This document shows positions 9,158-17,855 of a DNA stretch of 64,000 nucleotides, one piece after another. The DNA lies in the NCBI GenBank assembly GCA_028224375.1, contig JAOIVW010000007.1:1-64000 (forward strand), given 5' to 3'. Below the pieces are notes generated by a model, which ran no database searches, was not told the DNA's origin, and was given only the letters and a program-made list of their open reading frames with translations. Numbering within the stretch: position 1 is the first letter of the stretch; each line of letters opens with the position of its first letter. A program made the position numbers and the translations under genes. This DNA is from Hellea sp. (lineage in GTDB: Bacteria; Pseudomonadota; Alphaproteobacteria; Caulobacterales; Maricaulaceae).

Positions 9158-9784
9158 TTATGCGCTTTTCCACAGCGGGTATTTGGTCATGACCGATTTG
9201 AACAGGTCTGACTCGACATGCCGCGCTAGCCAGTCGCGGGTTTTGGGGTAGGGCGCGTCTGCCCACCAGTCAGGTTCCACATTGGCAAATTGGCGCAAGA
9301 AAGGAAAAATGGCGATATCCGCTATCGTTTGCGTCTCGCCCAAAAGGTAGGGGCCGTTTTTAAGATGCTCTTCCAGAACGCCTATATGCGACTCTGCGTC
9401 AGCGCGGTGAGACAGATTTACATCGCCGCGTTTGGCGTCATCACTATAGCGGCTGGCATATTTGTAACGGTCTAGGTGATGTTTAAAATCTGTATCTGTG
9501 GCGGTGATAAGGGCGTTGGCGGCTTTTATATCGCAGTTAAGCCATTCTAACGGATCATTTTGGGCCAGAGCCCAATTAAGCAGGTTCAGGCTCTCATCAA
9601 TAACCTGTCCGTCATCTTTGATAAAGACCGGCACCGTGCCTTTAGGTGATGTGTCCAGCATTTCTTGCGGTTTATCGCGCAAAAGAACCTCACGGTGCTC
9701 ATAATCAAGCCCGCTCACCTTTAGCCCCATACGGCCGCGCATGGCATAGGGACAGCGGCGAAATGAATAGAGAATGGCGCCCAT
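9158..9784 (-). CDS. Glutathione S-transferase family protein
   Basis: A 208-residue cytosolic GST-fold protein. The thioredoxin-like N-terminal domain (about 1-80) has the active-site-like motif SFRRCPYAMRGRM, the cis-proline region GTVPVFI and the glutathione-contact IDESLNLLNW. An all-helical C-terminal domain ends with FPFLRQFANVEPDWW. The CPYA motif at residues 11-14 suggests a cysteine-type (omega/beta-like) GST with thiol-transfer ability. Its ATG overlaps the TAA of the upstream trhO gene (TAATG), so the two are coupled. Confidence 0.85.
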   Translation of the reverse strand: MGAILYSFRRCPYAMRGRMGLKVSGLDYEHREVLLRDKPQEMLDTSPKGTVPVFIKDDGQVIDESLNLLNWALAQNDPLEWLNCDIKAANALITATDTDFKHHLDRYKYASRYSDDAKRGDVNLSHRADAESHIGVLEEHLKNGPYLLGETQTIADIAIFPFLRQFANVEPDWWADAPYPKTRDWLARHVESDLFKSVMTKYPLWKSA

Positions 9785-10698
9785 TAGCTAACCTTCCGCC
9801 CAATGTGAGCTTCCCCGCGAGCTTTGGCGAGGCTAATTTGTTTTTGCCGCTCTGCGAAACGGGCGCGTTGGTCTTCGCTCATTTTATCGTGGCAGCGAGG
9901 GCATGAAACACCTTTAACGTAAAGCGGAGACTCTTTTTCTTTATCGGTGATGGGATAGCGGCAGGCGTAACATTGGTCATAATCGGATTCTTCAAGACCA
10001 TGTTTCACCGCAACGCGCTGATCAAAGACAAAACAATCACCTTCCCACAAACTCTCATCTTTGGGCTGGGTTTCTAGATATTTCAAGATGCCGCCTTTGA
10101 GATGATAAACATCATCAAATCCGTTTAACTTCATAAAAGAACTTGCTTTTTCGCAGCGTATACCGCCCGTACAAAACATTGCGACTTTGGGTTTGTTTAG
10201 GGTTTTGCGGTTGTCCTCGACCCATTGCGGAAATTCACGAAAGGTCTGAGTATCGGGATTGAGCGCGCCTTTGAAAGTGCCGATTTCGACTTCATAATCA
10301 TTGCGCGTATCAATGAGAATAACGTCAGGGTCGGTGATAAGCTCATTCCAATCTTTGGGGTCGACATAGGTCCCGACGACATCATTCGGGTCCACACCGT
10401 CAACACCCATAGTGACGATTTCGCGTTTTAAGCGGACTTTCATACGGTAAAAGGGCATGTCCTCTGCGCGGGACTCTTTATGCTCCAGATTTACAAGGCG
10501 AGGATCAGCCCGCAGGAAAGCCAGCAAATCGGCTATGGCCTTATCCGTACCTGCGATTGTTCCGTTAATGCCTTCATAGGCGAGCAAAATTGTGCCCTTT
10601 ATGCCGAGCAAATCGCACATAGCCTGAAGCGGCTCTTTAAGCTGCTCATAGTCAGCCAGGCGGGTAAAGTGATAGAGAGCGGCTACGCAATACGTCAT
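9784..10698 (-). CDS. trhO: tRNA uridine(34) hydroxylase, rhodanese family
   Basis: TrhO (YceA) makes 5-hydroxyuridine at the wobble base of tRNA, using oxygen. The 304-residue protein starts with the family opening [11 protein letters not shown] at 10698; an in-frame ATG at 10734 is less likely. An N-terminal acylphosphatase-like domain with [12 protein letters not shown] precedes a rhodanese domain with the active-site loop [12 protein letters not shown]. The catalytic cysteine is C176, close to C177 of the E. coli protein. Four C-terminal cysteines (CYACRYP and CPRCH) form a probable zinc site. It is coupled to the downstream GST gene by overlapping stop and start codons. Confidence 0.92.
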   Translation of the reverse strand: MTYCVAALYHFTRLADYEQLKEPLQAMCDLLGIKGTILLAYEGINGTIAGTDKAIADLLAFLRADPRLVNLEHKESRAEDMPFYRMKVRLKREIVTMGVDGVDPNDVVGTYVDPKDWNELITDPDVILIDTRNDYEVEIGTFKGALNPDTQTFREFPQWVEDNRKTLNKPKVAMFCTGGIRCEKASSFMKLNGFDDVYHLKGGILKYLETQPKDESLWEGDCFVFDQRVAVKHGLEESDYDQCYACRYPITDKEKESPLYVKGVSCPRCHDKMSEDQRARFAERQKQISLAKARGEAHIGRKVS

Positions 10699-10737
10699 GC
10701 GCCGCGCTTTACTGCGCAGGGACGCAGCCGTCAATCA

Positions 10738-11196
10738 TCAGGCGCGGTTTAAGAGCGTTGGGTCAGGCGCGATAAGCTCTTGGTAAACGCCCGTGCTCTC
10801 AATGAAATTGATGATATTGTCGGGCAGGCCTTGTTTGCGAAGGAAACCGTCCATCGCTCTGGAAATAATTTGAGGGTCGTTACAGGTGGCGGAAAGGATT
10901 TTCAAATCTTTGATGCCTTGACCATTCTTAACTTCTTTTTCGAGGCTTTTTAGAGACGCGCCAAGTAAGGCCATCTGAATAAAGTTTGGCTGCTTTCCTT
11001 GCGCCCATTTTTCGCCAGCATTCCTTAGCGGTTTAAGCGTATTTTTTGCTTTTCTCTCAATCCGAGAGACAGCGATGTCAGACCGTTCGCTTATCCATTC
11101 AGACGTGCAAACCTTGGCAGGGTCAGGGGCGGTTGCGCATCCTGATATTGCGGTGGTCAGTAGGAGCGTGGTGAGTAAAGCAGAGATAATTTTCAT
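10738..11196 (-). CDS. Small predicted lipoprotein, unknown function
   Basis: A 152-residue protein with a lipoprotein signal peptide. A hydrophobic core runs to the lipobox A-I-S-G-C with the modified cysteine at C20, counting from the ATG at 11196. A GTG six bases upstream is an alternative start. The mature part is mostly helical, has two further cysteines and resembles no family I can name. It lies 39 bases upstream of trhO on the same strand and may be co-transcribed. Confidence 0.65.
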   Translation of the reverse strand: MKIISALLTTLLLTTAISGCATAPDPAKVCTSEWISERSDIAVSRIERKAKNTLKPLRNAGEKWAQGKQPNFIQMALLGASLKSLEKEVKNGQGIKDLKILSATCNDPQIISRAMDGFLRKQGLPDNIINFIESTGVYQELIAPDPTLLNRA

Positions 11197-11273
11197 AGCC
11201 ACGGCTTAACTTGCATCCGTCCATATCACAAATGAAAATGACTGTTTATCTTTTATAGGCTAGTTGTTGCACA

Positions 11274-11297
11274 TCTACATTTTTATCGGCATGTAGA
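11274..11297. promoter_or_regulatory. Dyad upstream of the acyl-CoA ligase gene, possible operator
   Basis: TCTACAT (11274-11280) and ATGTAGA (11291-11297) are perfect inverted arms around a 10-base spacer, 57 bases before the ligase start. The 7-mer ACATCTA also occurs as a direct repeat at 11271-11277 and 11297-11303. A transcription factor site is plausible; the factor is unknown. Confidence 0.4.
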
Positions 11298-11353
11298 CAT
11301 CTAAGTAAAATTATGAATTGAGACTCTAAAAGAGCCTATTCGGGGAGATAAAT

Positions 11354-12889
11354 ATGCCAATGCAAGCCCGTGACTGGATTGAATATCACGCTGTAACCAC
11401 GCCGGATAAGGTGGCGATGGTTGATTTGATGAGCCAGCGCAAATTCACCTATGCGCAAACCCATGAGCGCGTTGCGCAGGTCGCAGGGTTTTTGAAATCC
11501 AAAGGCATTAAAAAGGGCGACCGTGTTGCTTTTCTTTGTCTCAACACTACGGACGTTATGGAGCTGATTTTTGGCTGCTGGCGTTTGGGCGCAATATGTC
11601 TCGCGCTGAACTTCCGGCTGACCCCGCCTGAGCTAGCCTTCATCTTAAATGACGCTGAAGCGTCTATGGTGTTGGTGGATAAACCTTTCGAGCCTGTGGG
11701 TGAGGCGGCAAAAGCTCTTACCAATGTCGAGCATTGGGTAGACACCGATGGGCTGGGCGGTGATAGCGGCTATGAGCGCGGACTTGCCGCCGCGCCCCCC
11801 ATCTATGATTTTGTAGAGCAAAGCTATGATGATCAATGCTTGCTCATGTATTCGTCAGGCACAACGGGCATGCCCAAAGGCGTTATCATCACCCATGGCA
11901 TGTTGGAATTCACCGTAGCGTCGACTGCGCGCCTGCCTGACTCAGGCCCGCATCAGGTCTCGCTTAATAACATGCCGCTTTTCCATATTGGTGGCCTGAA
12001 CGTAACAGCCTTGCCGAGTATTGCAGTAGGCGGCACCTGCGTTGTGATGCGGCTTTTTGATCCCACGGCAACATTGCAAGCCATTGATAGTGCCGAGCTT
12101 GGCATCAATCTCGTCTTTATGGTGCCCGCCGCCTATAATGCGATGAAGGCGCATCCTGATGTCGAAAAGACTGATTTCTCTCGCATCGTCACAGCTTTGT
12201 GCGGTGCTGAAACCGTGCCTGTCTCTCTTGTTGAATGGTGGCTCGAAAAAAATGTCGTTATCCAAGAAGGCTATGGCATGACCGAAACTGCGGCTGGCGG
12301 GACTATGCTGCGAAAAGAAGACATACCCCATATGATTGGCTCTGCGGGACGGGCTTTGCTTCATTCCCGCGTGCGTATTGTGGACGAGGCGGGTCAGACT
12401 TGCGCGCCTAATGTGCCGGGCGAAATCTGGTTTACAGGTAACGCCATCACGCCGGGCTATTGGCGTAATCCCGAAGCGAATAAGACATCTTTCGTTGATG
12501 GCTGGTTTAAGTCTGGCGATATTGGCCGCATGAATGAGCAGGGCTATGTCTATATCGAAGACCGCGTCAAAGACATGTATATCTCCGGCGGCGAAAACGT
12601 CTATCCCGCCGAAATTGAGAACGTGCTCTATCAAATGCCGCAAATTACCGAAGTCGCGGTGATAGGCGTAACCGACGAAAAATTTGGCGAAACAGGCTGC
12701 GTCTGCGCCGTGGTCAAAGACGGCGAAACGCTATGCCTTGAGGATGTATTAGCTCACGTCGAAGGTAAGCTCGCGACATTCAAGAAACCAAAATATCTGC
12801 ATTGCCTAAAAGAACTTCCGCGAGGCGGTACGGGCAAGGTCCTGAAGTTTGAACTGCGGAAGTCAGTACCGGGTGAAATAGGGCTTTAG
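11354..12889 (+). CDS. AMP-dependent acyl-CoA synthetase/ligase
   Basis: A 511-residue member of the ANL family that activates a carboxylic acid to its acyl-CoA through an acyl-adenylate. Motifs are the P-loop-like YSSGTTGMPKGV (166-177), the A5-type YGMTE, the hinge region KDMYISGGENVYPAEIE and the C-terminal lysine K495 in GGTGK. The length fits a medium or long-chain fatty acid ligase or a related aromatic acid ligase. A GGGGAGA ribosome site supports the start. It precedes the acyl-CoA catabolic operons and probably feeds them, which is an inference from position. Confidence 0.88.
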   Translation: MPMQARDWIEYHAVTTPDKVAMVDLMSQRKFTYAQTHERVAQVAGFLKSKGIKKGDRVAFLCLNTTDVMELIFGCWRLGAICLALNFRLTPPELAFILNDAEASMVLVDKPFEPVGEAAKALTNVEHWVDTDGLGGDSGYERGLAAAPPIYDFVEQSYDDQCLLMYSSGTTGMPKGVIITHGMLEFTVASTARLPDSGPHQVSLNNMPLFHIGGLNVTALPSIAVGGTCVVMRLFDPTATLQAIDSAELGINLVFMVPAAYNAMKAHPDVEKTDFSRIVTALCGAETVPVSLVEWWLEKNVVIQEGYGMTETAAGGTMLRKEDIPHMIGSAGRALLHSRVRIVDEAGQTCAPNVPGEIWFTGNAITPGYWRNPEANKTSFVDGWFKSGDIGRMNEQGYVYIEDRVKDMYISGGENVYPAEIENVLYQMPQITEVAVIGVTDEKFGETGCVCAVVKDGETLCLEDVLAHVEGKLATFKKPKYLHCLKELPRGGTGKVLKFELRKSVPGEIGL

Positions 12890-12922
12890 ACGAAAACTCT
12901 AGGGATGTCTTACTTGGAGCGA

Positions 12923-12950
12923 GACTAAGCCGCTCAGGCGATAGTCTTTT
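12923..12950 (+). terminator. Probable terminator of the acyl-CoA ligase gene
   Basis: GACTA (12923-12927) pairs with TAGTC (12942-12946), and an inner GCC/GGC pair extends the stem. A run of four T follows at 12947-12950. It begins 34 bases after the ligase stop. The stem is interrupted, so strength is uncertain. Confidence 0.4.
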
Positions 12951-12954
12951 GAAA

Positions 12955-13458
12955 CTAAAAACCTTGGCATTTTTCATTTATTTCTACGGTCAGCACTTGA
13001 GCTTTCTCCAGTGGTCCATTCCTACCTGCGTGGATATTATATTTCGAACCACTCAAAACAAAGGACTCACTGTATTTGTTTTCAAAAACACCTGAGACAG
13101 TTACTTTTTCTCCGGTAAAATTTCTGTACTTTTTTGGCAATTCCGACCTCAGTATTAGAAGTGGAGTTACAGATCGATCTAGTGAACAAGGGCGGTCATC
13201 ATCTAGTCTTCCTTCATACAAAAGGAAAAAACCCTTAGTAAATCTATCATTATCGTCTCTATAAACTAAGTGCCCCGATGTTTTTATTTGTTTCAAATTT
13301 AGAGTTTCGCGCTGCTGCTCAATTTGAGTTAAGGAAACTGAATAGATATTCGAATTTTGGTCTTGCGGTGTGTTGAGTGCATTGGCACACCCTCCCAAAA
13401 ACAAGGACAGAATTGTCAAATTTAAGCAAGTTCCTAAATTTTGGAGAGTATACTTCAT
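12955..13458 (-). CDS. AT-rich predicted lipoprotein, unknown function
   Basis: A 167-residue protein with a lipoprotein signal whose lipobox F-L-G-G-C places the lipidated cysteine at C24. The mature part looks beta-rich (IKTSGHLVYR, GEKVTVSGVFEN) and could be an OB-like fold with a C-terminal disulfide pair. I do not recognise the family. The gene is clearly more AT-rich than both neighbours and interrupts the lipid catabolism block, which suggests later arrival. It is transcribed against the acyl-CoA ligase. Confidence 0.6.
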   Translation of the reverse strand: MKYTLQNLGTCLNLTILSLFLGGCANALNTPQDQNSNIYSVSLTQIEQQRETLNLKQIKTSGHLVYRDDNDRFTKGFFLLYEGRLDDDRPCSLDRSVTPLLILRSELPKKYRNFTGEKVTVSGVFENKYSESFVLSGSKYNIHAGRNGPLEKAQVLTVEINEKCQGF

Positions 13459-13563
13459 GCCTTAATACTCTAACGCCGCTATTTTTTAGTCAAGGACACT
13501 TCTAGGCAAACATTACCAGCGTCCCTCTTTAAGTGCGAATACAAGCGGTCGCCCATACCGCTA

Positions 13564-14391
13564 TTACAGACCCAAATCTTTCAAATTTGCATCATAATCA
13601 GCTAGCAAACCCTGAGCGCGCGTCTCTACCGCGATACGAGCTTCGGGGTCGTTAAAGACGTGGAGGCGGTTGGCTTCTACGGCTTTGAGGCAGAGCTCCG
13701 CATAGACATCCGCGTCCATACCGTTTTCAATATAGCCTTTAATTGTTTCATAGGCTTTTGAGGCTTTGAACTTATCTCGATATTGTCCTGCCACGGGGGC
13801 TTTATCAGGTGTGTTGTGGATATTGGATTTGACCCATGTTGGGCAGAGACAAGAGACACCAATGCCCGCTTCGGCGAGTTCTTGGGACAGGGCTTCGGAG
13901 TAACCGACCACCGCAAATTTAGTGGCAAAATAGGGCGCCATGCCGATGCCTGTGACGTGTCCTGCTGTAGAAGCGGTGTTGATGATATGACCGCCTTCGC
14001 CGTGACCGACAATGTGAGGGATAAAAGTCTCGCAGCCATAGACAACGCCGAGAATATTGATGTCGGTAATCCAGCGCCAATCTTCGAGCGCGATACGTCC
14101 GGGCCGTCCGGGAAGGCTAACGCCCGCATTGTTAAAGACGAGATGCACCTTACCAAATGTGTCGATGGCGGCAGCGGCAGCGGCTTTAACGGCGTTAGGG
14201 TCAGCGACGTCACAGACGGCTATAGCCGTATTATCTGTGCCGAGCTTTTCCTGTGCGGCGGCCAAACCTTCGGCATCAATATCGACCATGATAACTTTCG
14301 CGCCGCGTTTGAGTAGCCCCTCGGCTAAAGCAAAGCCAATCCCTGAGGCCGCCCCCGTCACGAAGGCGGTCTTGTTTTTAATATCTGTCAT
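13564..14391 (-). CDS. Short-chain dehydrogenase/reductase
   Basis: A 275-residue SDR with the cofactor motif TGAASGIG, NNAG, and the catalytic Ser-Tyr-Lys set in NTASTAG and YFATK. An acidic residue after the second strand (VMVDID) points to NAD(H). It is the last gene of a four-gene operon that starts with the Fe-alcohol dehydrogenase; 20 bases separate it from the HD-domain gene. The substrate is probably a hydroxy or keto intermediate of the pathway shared with the divergent acyl-CoA dehydrogenases. Confidence 0.85.
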   Translation of the reverse strand: MTDIKNKTAFVTGAASGIGFALAEGLLKRGAKVIMVDIDAEGLAAAQEKLGTDNTAIAVCDVADPNAVKAAAAAAIDTFGKVHLVFNNAGVSLPGRPGRIALEDWRWITDINILGVVYGCETFIPHIVGHGEGGHIINTASTAGHVTGIGMAPYFATKFAVVGYSEALSQELAEAGIGVSCLCPTWVKSNIHNTPDKAPVAGQYRDKFKASKAYETIKGYIENGMDADVYAELCLKAVEANRLHVFNDPEARIAVETRAQGLLADYDANLKDLGL

Positions 14392-14411
14392 GAAGGTCTT
14401 TCTGTTTTGCC

Positions 14412-15011
14412 TTAAAGCGGCATCGGGCTATCGTGGAATATTTTGCGCATTAAAGGCTCAAAGCTCTCAAGGCTATCGGCTTCAAAGTCAGGGTCGAAGG
14501 CGGGAGCGTCCCACTCATCGACGAGCTTGACCGCGTAATCATACCAAGGCTCATCTTTCCATTGCAGGCGCAAATCTGTTGGCGCGCCCATATAGTGATA
14601 ATAATGCTCACCCTGAAACGCCTGATGATTGCGCAGCACATGATAGCTGTCCTCGGACACATAAGGCTTGAGCATTTCAGCGGCGATGGGGCCGTGATTA
14701 GGCACATTTATGACCTTCGCCATATCGTGACAGAGCGCGACAACAATCTGCTCATCCGTTGCGCCGTCGCGGCGGGCGAGTGTGCCGCACATCAAGGCGT
14801 GTTGAAGTTGGTCACAGGCAAATCCCAATGTTGCGGATTCAAGCTGCTTTAACATGCCGATGAAACGGTCAGCTGTTTTGGTGAAATCCTGCTTATGGGC
14901 GGCGCCGATTTTCTGCCAGTCTTCCAGCGTGCCGTCTTGCATACGCGTAAAGCGGGCCTGCTGGCTGACCAACGCGGGGTCGTCTTTGATCATATCTGTG
15001 TAAGCATTCAT
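14412..15011 (-). CDS. HD-domain protein
   Basis: A 199-residue protein with an HD-type metal-binding core: LQHALMCGTLARRDG, then the doublet in VVALCHDMAKV, then NHGPIAAEM and HVLRNHQAFQG. Proteins of this type are often annotated as phosphohydrolases, and the spacing also recalls myo-inositol-oxygenase-like di-iron proteins, so an oxygenase role is possible. Its ATG overlaps the stop of the upstream thioesterase gene by four bases (ATGA). Catabolic operons with SDR and thioesterase partners carry such proteins, but the reaction is not known to me. Confidence 0.65.
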   Translation of the reverse strand: MNAYTDMIKDDPALVSQQARFTRMQDGTLEDWQKIGAAHKQDFTKTADRFIGMLKQLESATLGFACDQLQHALMCGTLARRDGATDEQIVVALCHDMAKVINVPNHGPIAAEMLKPYVSEDSYHVLRNHQAFQGEHYYHYMGAPTDLRLQWKDEPWYDYAVKLVDEWDAPAFDPDFEADSLESFEPLMRKIFHDSPMPL

Positions 15012-15442
15012 CCTAAACTCTCCGTCAATATATCTCGCATCTTATCAGAAATTTTCACAGGCCGCCGTGTTTTTTCATCAACATAGACATGGACGAAATG
15101 GCCTTGGGCTGCGGCGAGCGTTTCGTCGTTTTTAAATAGCGCAATTTCATAGGTCACAGAACTATTGCCAATATCGCGCACGCGCAAGGCGGCGGTGATG
15201 TCATCGGGGAATGCAGCGGGCGCGAAATAGCTACAGCCTGTCTCGACGACGAGGCCGACAGTTTCGCTTTTACCTATTTTAAGTAAGCCTTCATCAATCA
15301 GGAAACGGTTCACGATGGTGTCGAAATAGAAGTAATAGACCGAATTATTGATATGACCATAAACATCATTATCCGCCCAACGTGTTGGGATGACGAGGCT
15401 ATGCGGATAGTCCTCTATGCTATGGGGTTTAGGCCTGCTCAC
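15008..15442 (-). CDS. 4-hydroxybenzoyl-CoA-type acyl-CoA thioesterase
   Basis: A 144-residue hotdog-fold thioesterase. The motif TRWADNDVYGHINNSVYY (residues 20-37) carries the catalytic aspartate of the 4HBT/YbgC group. It overlaps by four bases both the Fe-alcohol dehydrogenase upstream and the HD gene downstream, so all three are translated in a coupled way. It probably releases an acyl group from CoA in the same pathway. Confidence 0.85.
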   Translation of the reverse strand: MSRPKPHSIEDYPHSLVIPTRWADNDVYGHINNSVYYFYFDTIVNRFLIDEGLLKIGKSETVGLVVETGCSYFAPAAFPDDITAALRVRDIGNSSVTYEIALFKNDETLAAAQGHFVHVYVDEKTRRPVKISDKMRDILTESLG

Positions 15443-16569
15443 AATATTGTCTCATAAATTTTGACGGTGGCGTCATAGGTCATTTCGCGAGCATTATTCA
15501 TTAAGAGGCGGTCTTTGGTCATGGCGTCTTCAGCCATCATGGGAATGGCGCTTTGCGGAATGTTCACTTCCGACAGTGTTTTGGGCACATGTGTTTCCTC
15601 TTTCAAGCGCAGCATTTCATCAATCAGGGAGACACCTGTTTGGCCGACGCCTAAATCTTTCGCGATTTCGCCATACCAATGGTCGGCTTTGGGTAAGTTA
15701 TATTTCATGACTTCCGTCAGTACGAGGGCATTTGAGAGGCCGTGCGGCACGTGGAAGAAACCGCCTAGGGGATATGCGAGGGCGTGGACAGCGGCGCAGG
15801 GCGCGTTTGAGAAAGCTTGTCCCGCGAGCATTGCGCCGATGAGCATATCGTTACGCGCCTCAATATCATTGCCATCATTGACCGCCTTCACAATCGCATT
15901 CCGCATCTTACGAAGGGCGGTCAGAGCGAGGGCATCGGAGAGCGGGTTTTTCTCGCGTATGGAGGTATAGGCCTCAATCGCATGGACCATGGCATCAATA
16001 CCTGTCGCGGCAGTGATGGCAGGCGGTAATCCGAATGTAAGCTCGGCGTCTAGTAGAACACGGTCGGCATAGAGGCTATCTGCGACGACGCCTTTCTTAG
16101 CCGTCTTGCCTGTCGTGATAATCGCGACATTGGTGACCTCGGAACCTGTGCCTGATGTGGTGGGTATCAGCATGAGGGGAAGTGTCGGGCCTTTGGCATT
16201 GCCGACGCCGTACATCGTCTCCAAAGGCTGATCACATCCAACCAGATGGGCGATGACTTTGGCTGTATCCATAGGCGAGCCGCCGCCAAAGCCGATAACA
16301 AGCCCCGCATTGAATTTGCGTATGGCTGTCGCGCCTTTCAGCACAATCTCTTCCGGTGGGTCGGCGATGACTTTATCAAAGACAAAGACCGCATATCCTG
16401 CGGCTTTAAGGGCGGCGAGCCCCGCATCCATCAAGCCAAGACCTTTGACGCCTTTATCTGTAACGATGGCGATGCGTTTATTACGGCAAAGGCCCTCGAC
16501 ATAATGATCTAGCTTAGCGGCTCCGCCAGGCTCGATACGGATATCAGCAACCGTTTGAAATGAATGCAT
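15439..16569 (-). CDS. Iron-containing alcohol dehydrogenase
   Basis: A 376-residue group III alcohol dehydrogenase that interconverts an alcohol and an aldehyde or ketone with NAD(P). The nucleotide-binding segment GFGGGSPMDTAKVIA and the metal-ligand regions DAMVHAIEAYTS and FHVPHGLSNALV are intact. It leads a four-gene operon and is divergent from the acyl-CoA dehydrogenase operon across about 100 bases that contain a perfect dyad. Fe-ADHs of this size include 1,3-propanediol and butanol dehydrogenases; the true substrate is not evident. Confidence 0.9.
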   Translation of the reverse strand: MHSFQTVADIRIEPGGAAKLDHYVEGLCRNKRIAIVTDKGVKGLGLMDAGLAALKAAGYAVFVFDKVIADPPEEIVLKGATAIRKFNAGLVIGFGGGSPMDTAKVIAHLVGCDQPLETMYGVGNAKGPTLPLMLIPTTSGTGSEVTNVAIITTGKTAKKGVVADSLYADRVLLDAELTFGLPPAITAATGIDAMVHAIEAYTSIREKNPLSDALALTALRKMRNAIVKAVNDGNDIEARNDMLIGAMLAGQAFSNAPCAAVHALAYPLGGFFHVPHGLSNALVLTEVMKYNLPKADHWYGEIAKDLGVGQTGVSLIDEMLRLKEETHVPKTLSEVNIPQSAIPMMAEDAMTKDRLLMNNAREMTYDATVKIYETIL

Positions 16570-16628
16570 GTCCTTGGCCTTTCATTGCGTCATTTTGGTT
16601 CTTTATCTTTACCTAGCCTATATCAGAG

Positions 16629-16650
16629 TATATGCAACTATGTGCATATA
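16629..16650. promoter_or_regulatory. Perfect 8-bp dyad between divergent catabolic operons, probable operator
   Basis: TATATGCA (16629-16636) and TGCATATA (16643-16650) are perfect inverted arms with a 6-base spacer. The site lies between the divergent Fe-ADH and acyl-CoA dehydrogenase operons, 18 bases before the latter's ATG. The core ATGCA-N6-TGCAT recurs before the monooxygenase gene at 53525. The architecture fits a TetR-type repressor operator; no regulator gene is in the window. Confidence 0.6.
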
Positions 16651-16667
16651 AATATAAGGACGCAATT

Positions 16668-17852
16668 ATGACTGATTTGAAAGCTTTTGCAGCTCAAGCG
16701 CGGGAATGGCTCGAGGCCAATTGCCCCGAAGACATGCGTCAGCCAATATCCAGTGATAAAGACTTATGTTGGGGTGGCCGCAATTGGGAATTCCAATCTG
16801 AAGCGCAAAAAACTTGGCTAGAACGTATGGTCGCCAAGGGTTGGACGGTGCCAACATGGCCAAAAGAATATGGCGGGGCAGGCCTGTCTCGCGCAGAGGA
16901 AAACATCCTAAAGAAAGAAATGGCGCGTATTGGGGCGCGTTCTCCGCTCTCCTCTTTTGGTATTTGGATGCTTGGCCCTGCTTTGCTTAAATTTGGGACT
17001 GAAGAGCAAAAGCTCGAGCATCTACCGCCCGTAGCGCGCGGTGAAATTCGTTGGTGCCAAGGTTATTCAGAACCCAATGCAGGGTCAGACTTGGCCTCAC
17101 TGGCGACGAAGTGCGAAGATAAGGGTGATCATTTTATCGTCAATGGCCAAAAGGTCTGGACATCTTATGCTGATCAAGCCGATTGGATTTTCTGTCTCGT
17201 GCGCACAGATAATACAGGTAAGAAACATCACGGTATTTCTTTTGTCCTTTTTGATATGGAGACACCGGGCGTCGACGCCCGTCCGATTAAATTGATTTCA
17301 GGCCGTTCGCCTTTCTGCGAGACATTCTTTGAAGATGTACGCGTTGAGAAAAAGAACCTTGTCGGAACGCGCGATAGGGGCTGGGATGTAGCCAAATATC
17401 TGCTCACCCACGAGCGCGAAATGATTGGCGGTCAAGGCCAGCTCGAAGGTCAAGGGCGCCCGCTTCATGAAATCGCGGCGAGTTCTCTGGGTATTGAAGA
17501 TGGACGGCTCGCGGATCCGATGCTTCGCGCGAAAGTCGCCGAAGCGGAAATTGATGATTGGGCGTTCAGCCTGACTGTTGCTCGCAAGCTCGCAGAAGCG
17601 AAAGCGGGTGCGTCACTCGGCGCGGATAGTTCTATGCTGAAATATTACGGCACTGAGCTTAATAAGCGCAAATATGAGCTCATGATGGATGCGACGGGTC
17701 ATGACGGCCTGGAGTGGGAATCAGATCGCTCGAATGACGGAAAGCTCGCGCGGAGTTGGCTCCGCACCAAAGGGAATTCGATTGAAGGCGGCACATCAGA
17801 AGTGCAGCTTAATATTATTTCTAAACATATTCTCCAGCTTCCGGGAGCCTAA
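16668..17852 (+). CDS. Acyl-CoA dehydrogenase (subunit or paralog 1)
   Basis: A 394-residue flavoprotein that introduces the alpha-beta double bond into an acyl-CoA. Flavin and substrate motifs are WCQGYSEPNAGSDLA, NGQKVWTSYADQADW and the C-terminal GGTSEVQLNIISKH. The start MTDLKAFAAQ at 16668 has an AAGGAC site seven bases upstream and is preferred to the ATG at 16632, which lies inside the dyad. A second acyl-CoA dehydrogenase follows after three bases. Such pairs often form heterotetramers acting on steroid side chains or branched acyl-CoAs; that is known for FadE-type pairs and is only inferred here. Confidence 0.9.
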   Translation: MTDLKAFAAQAREWLEANCPEDMRQPISSDKDLCWGGRNWEFQSEAQKTWLERMVAKGWTVPTWPKEYGGAGLSRAEENILKKEMARIGARSPLSSFGIWMLGPALLKFGTEEQKLEHLPPVARGEIRWCQGYSEPNAGSDLASLATKCEDKGDHFIVNGQKVWTSYADQADWIFCLVRTDNTGKKHHGISFVLFDMETPGVDARPIKLISGRSPFCETFFEDVRVEKKNLVGTRDRGWDVAKYLLTHEREMIGGQGQLEGQGRPLHEIAASSLGIEDGRLADPMLRAKVAEAEIDDWAFSLTVARKLAEAKAGASLGADSSMLKYYGTELNKRKYELMMDATGHDGLEWESDRSNDGKLARSWLRTKGNSIEGGTSEVQLNIISKHILQLPGA

Positions 17853-17855
17853 TTC

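Noticed and set aside
11942-12643. 233-codon open frame on the minus strand
   Set aside because: It lies wholly inside the acyl-CoA ligase gene, whose motifs are clear.
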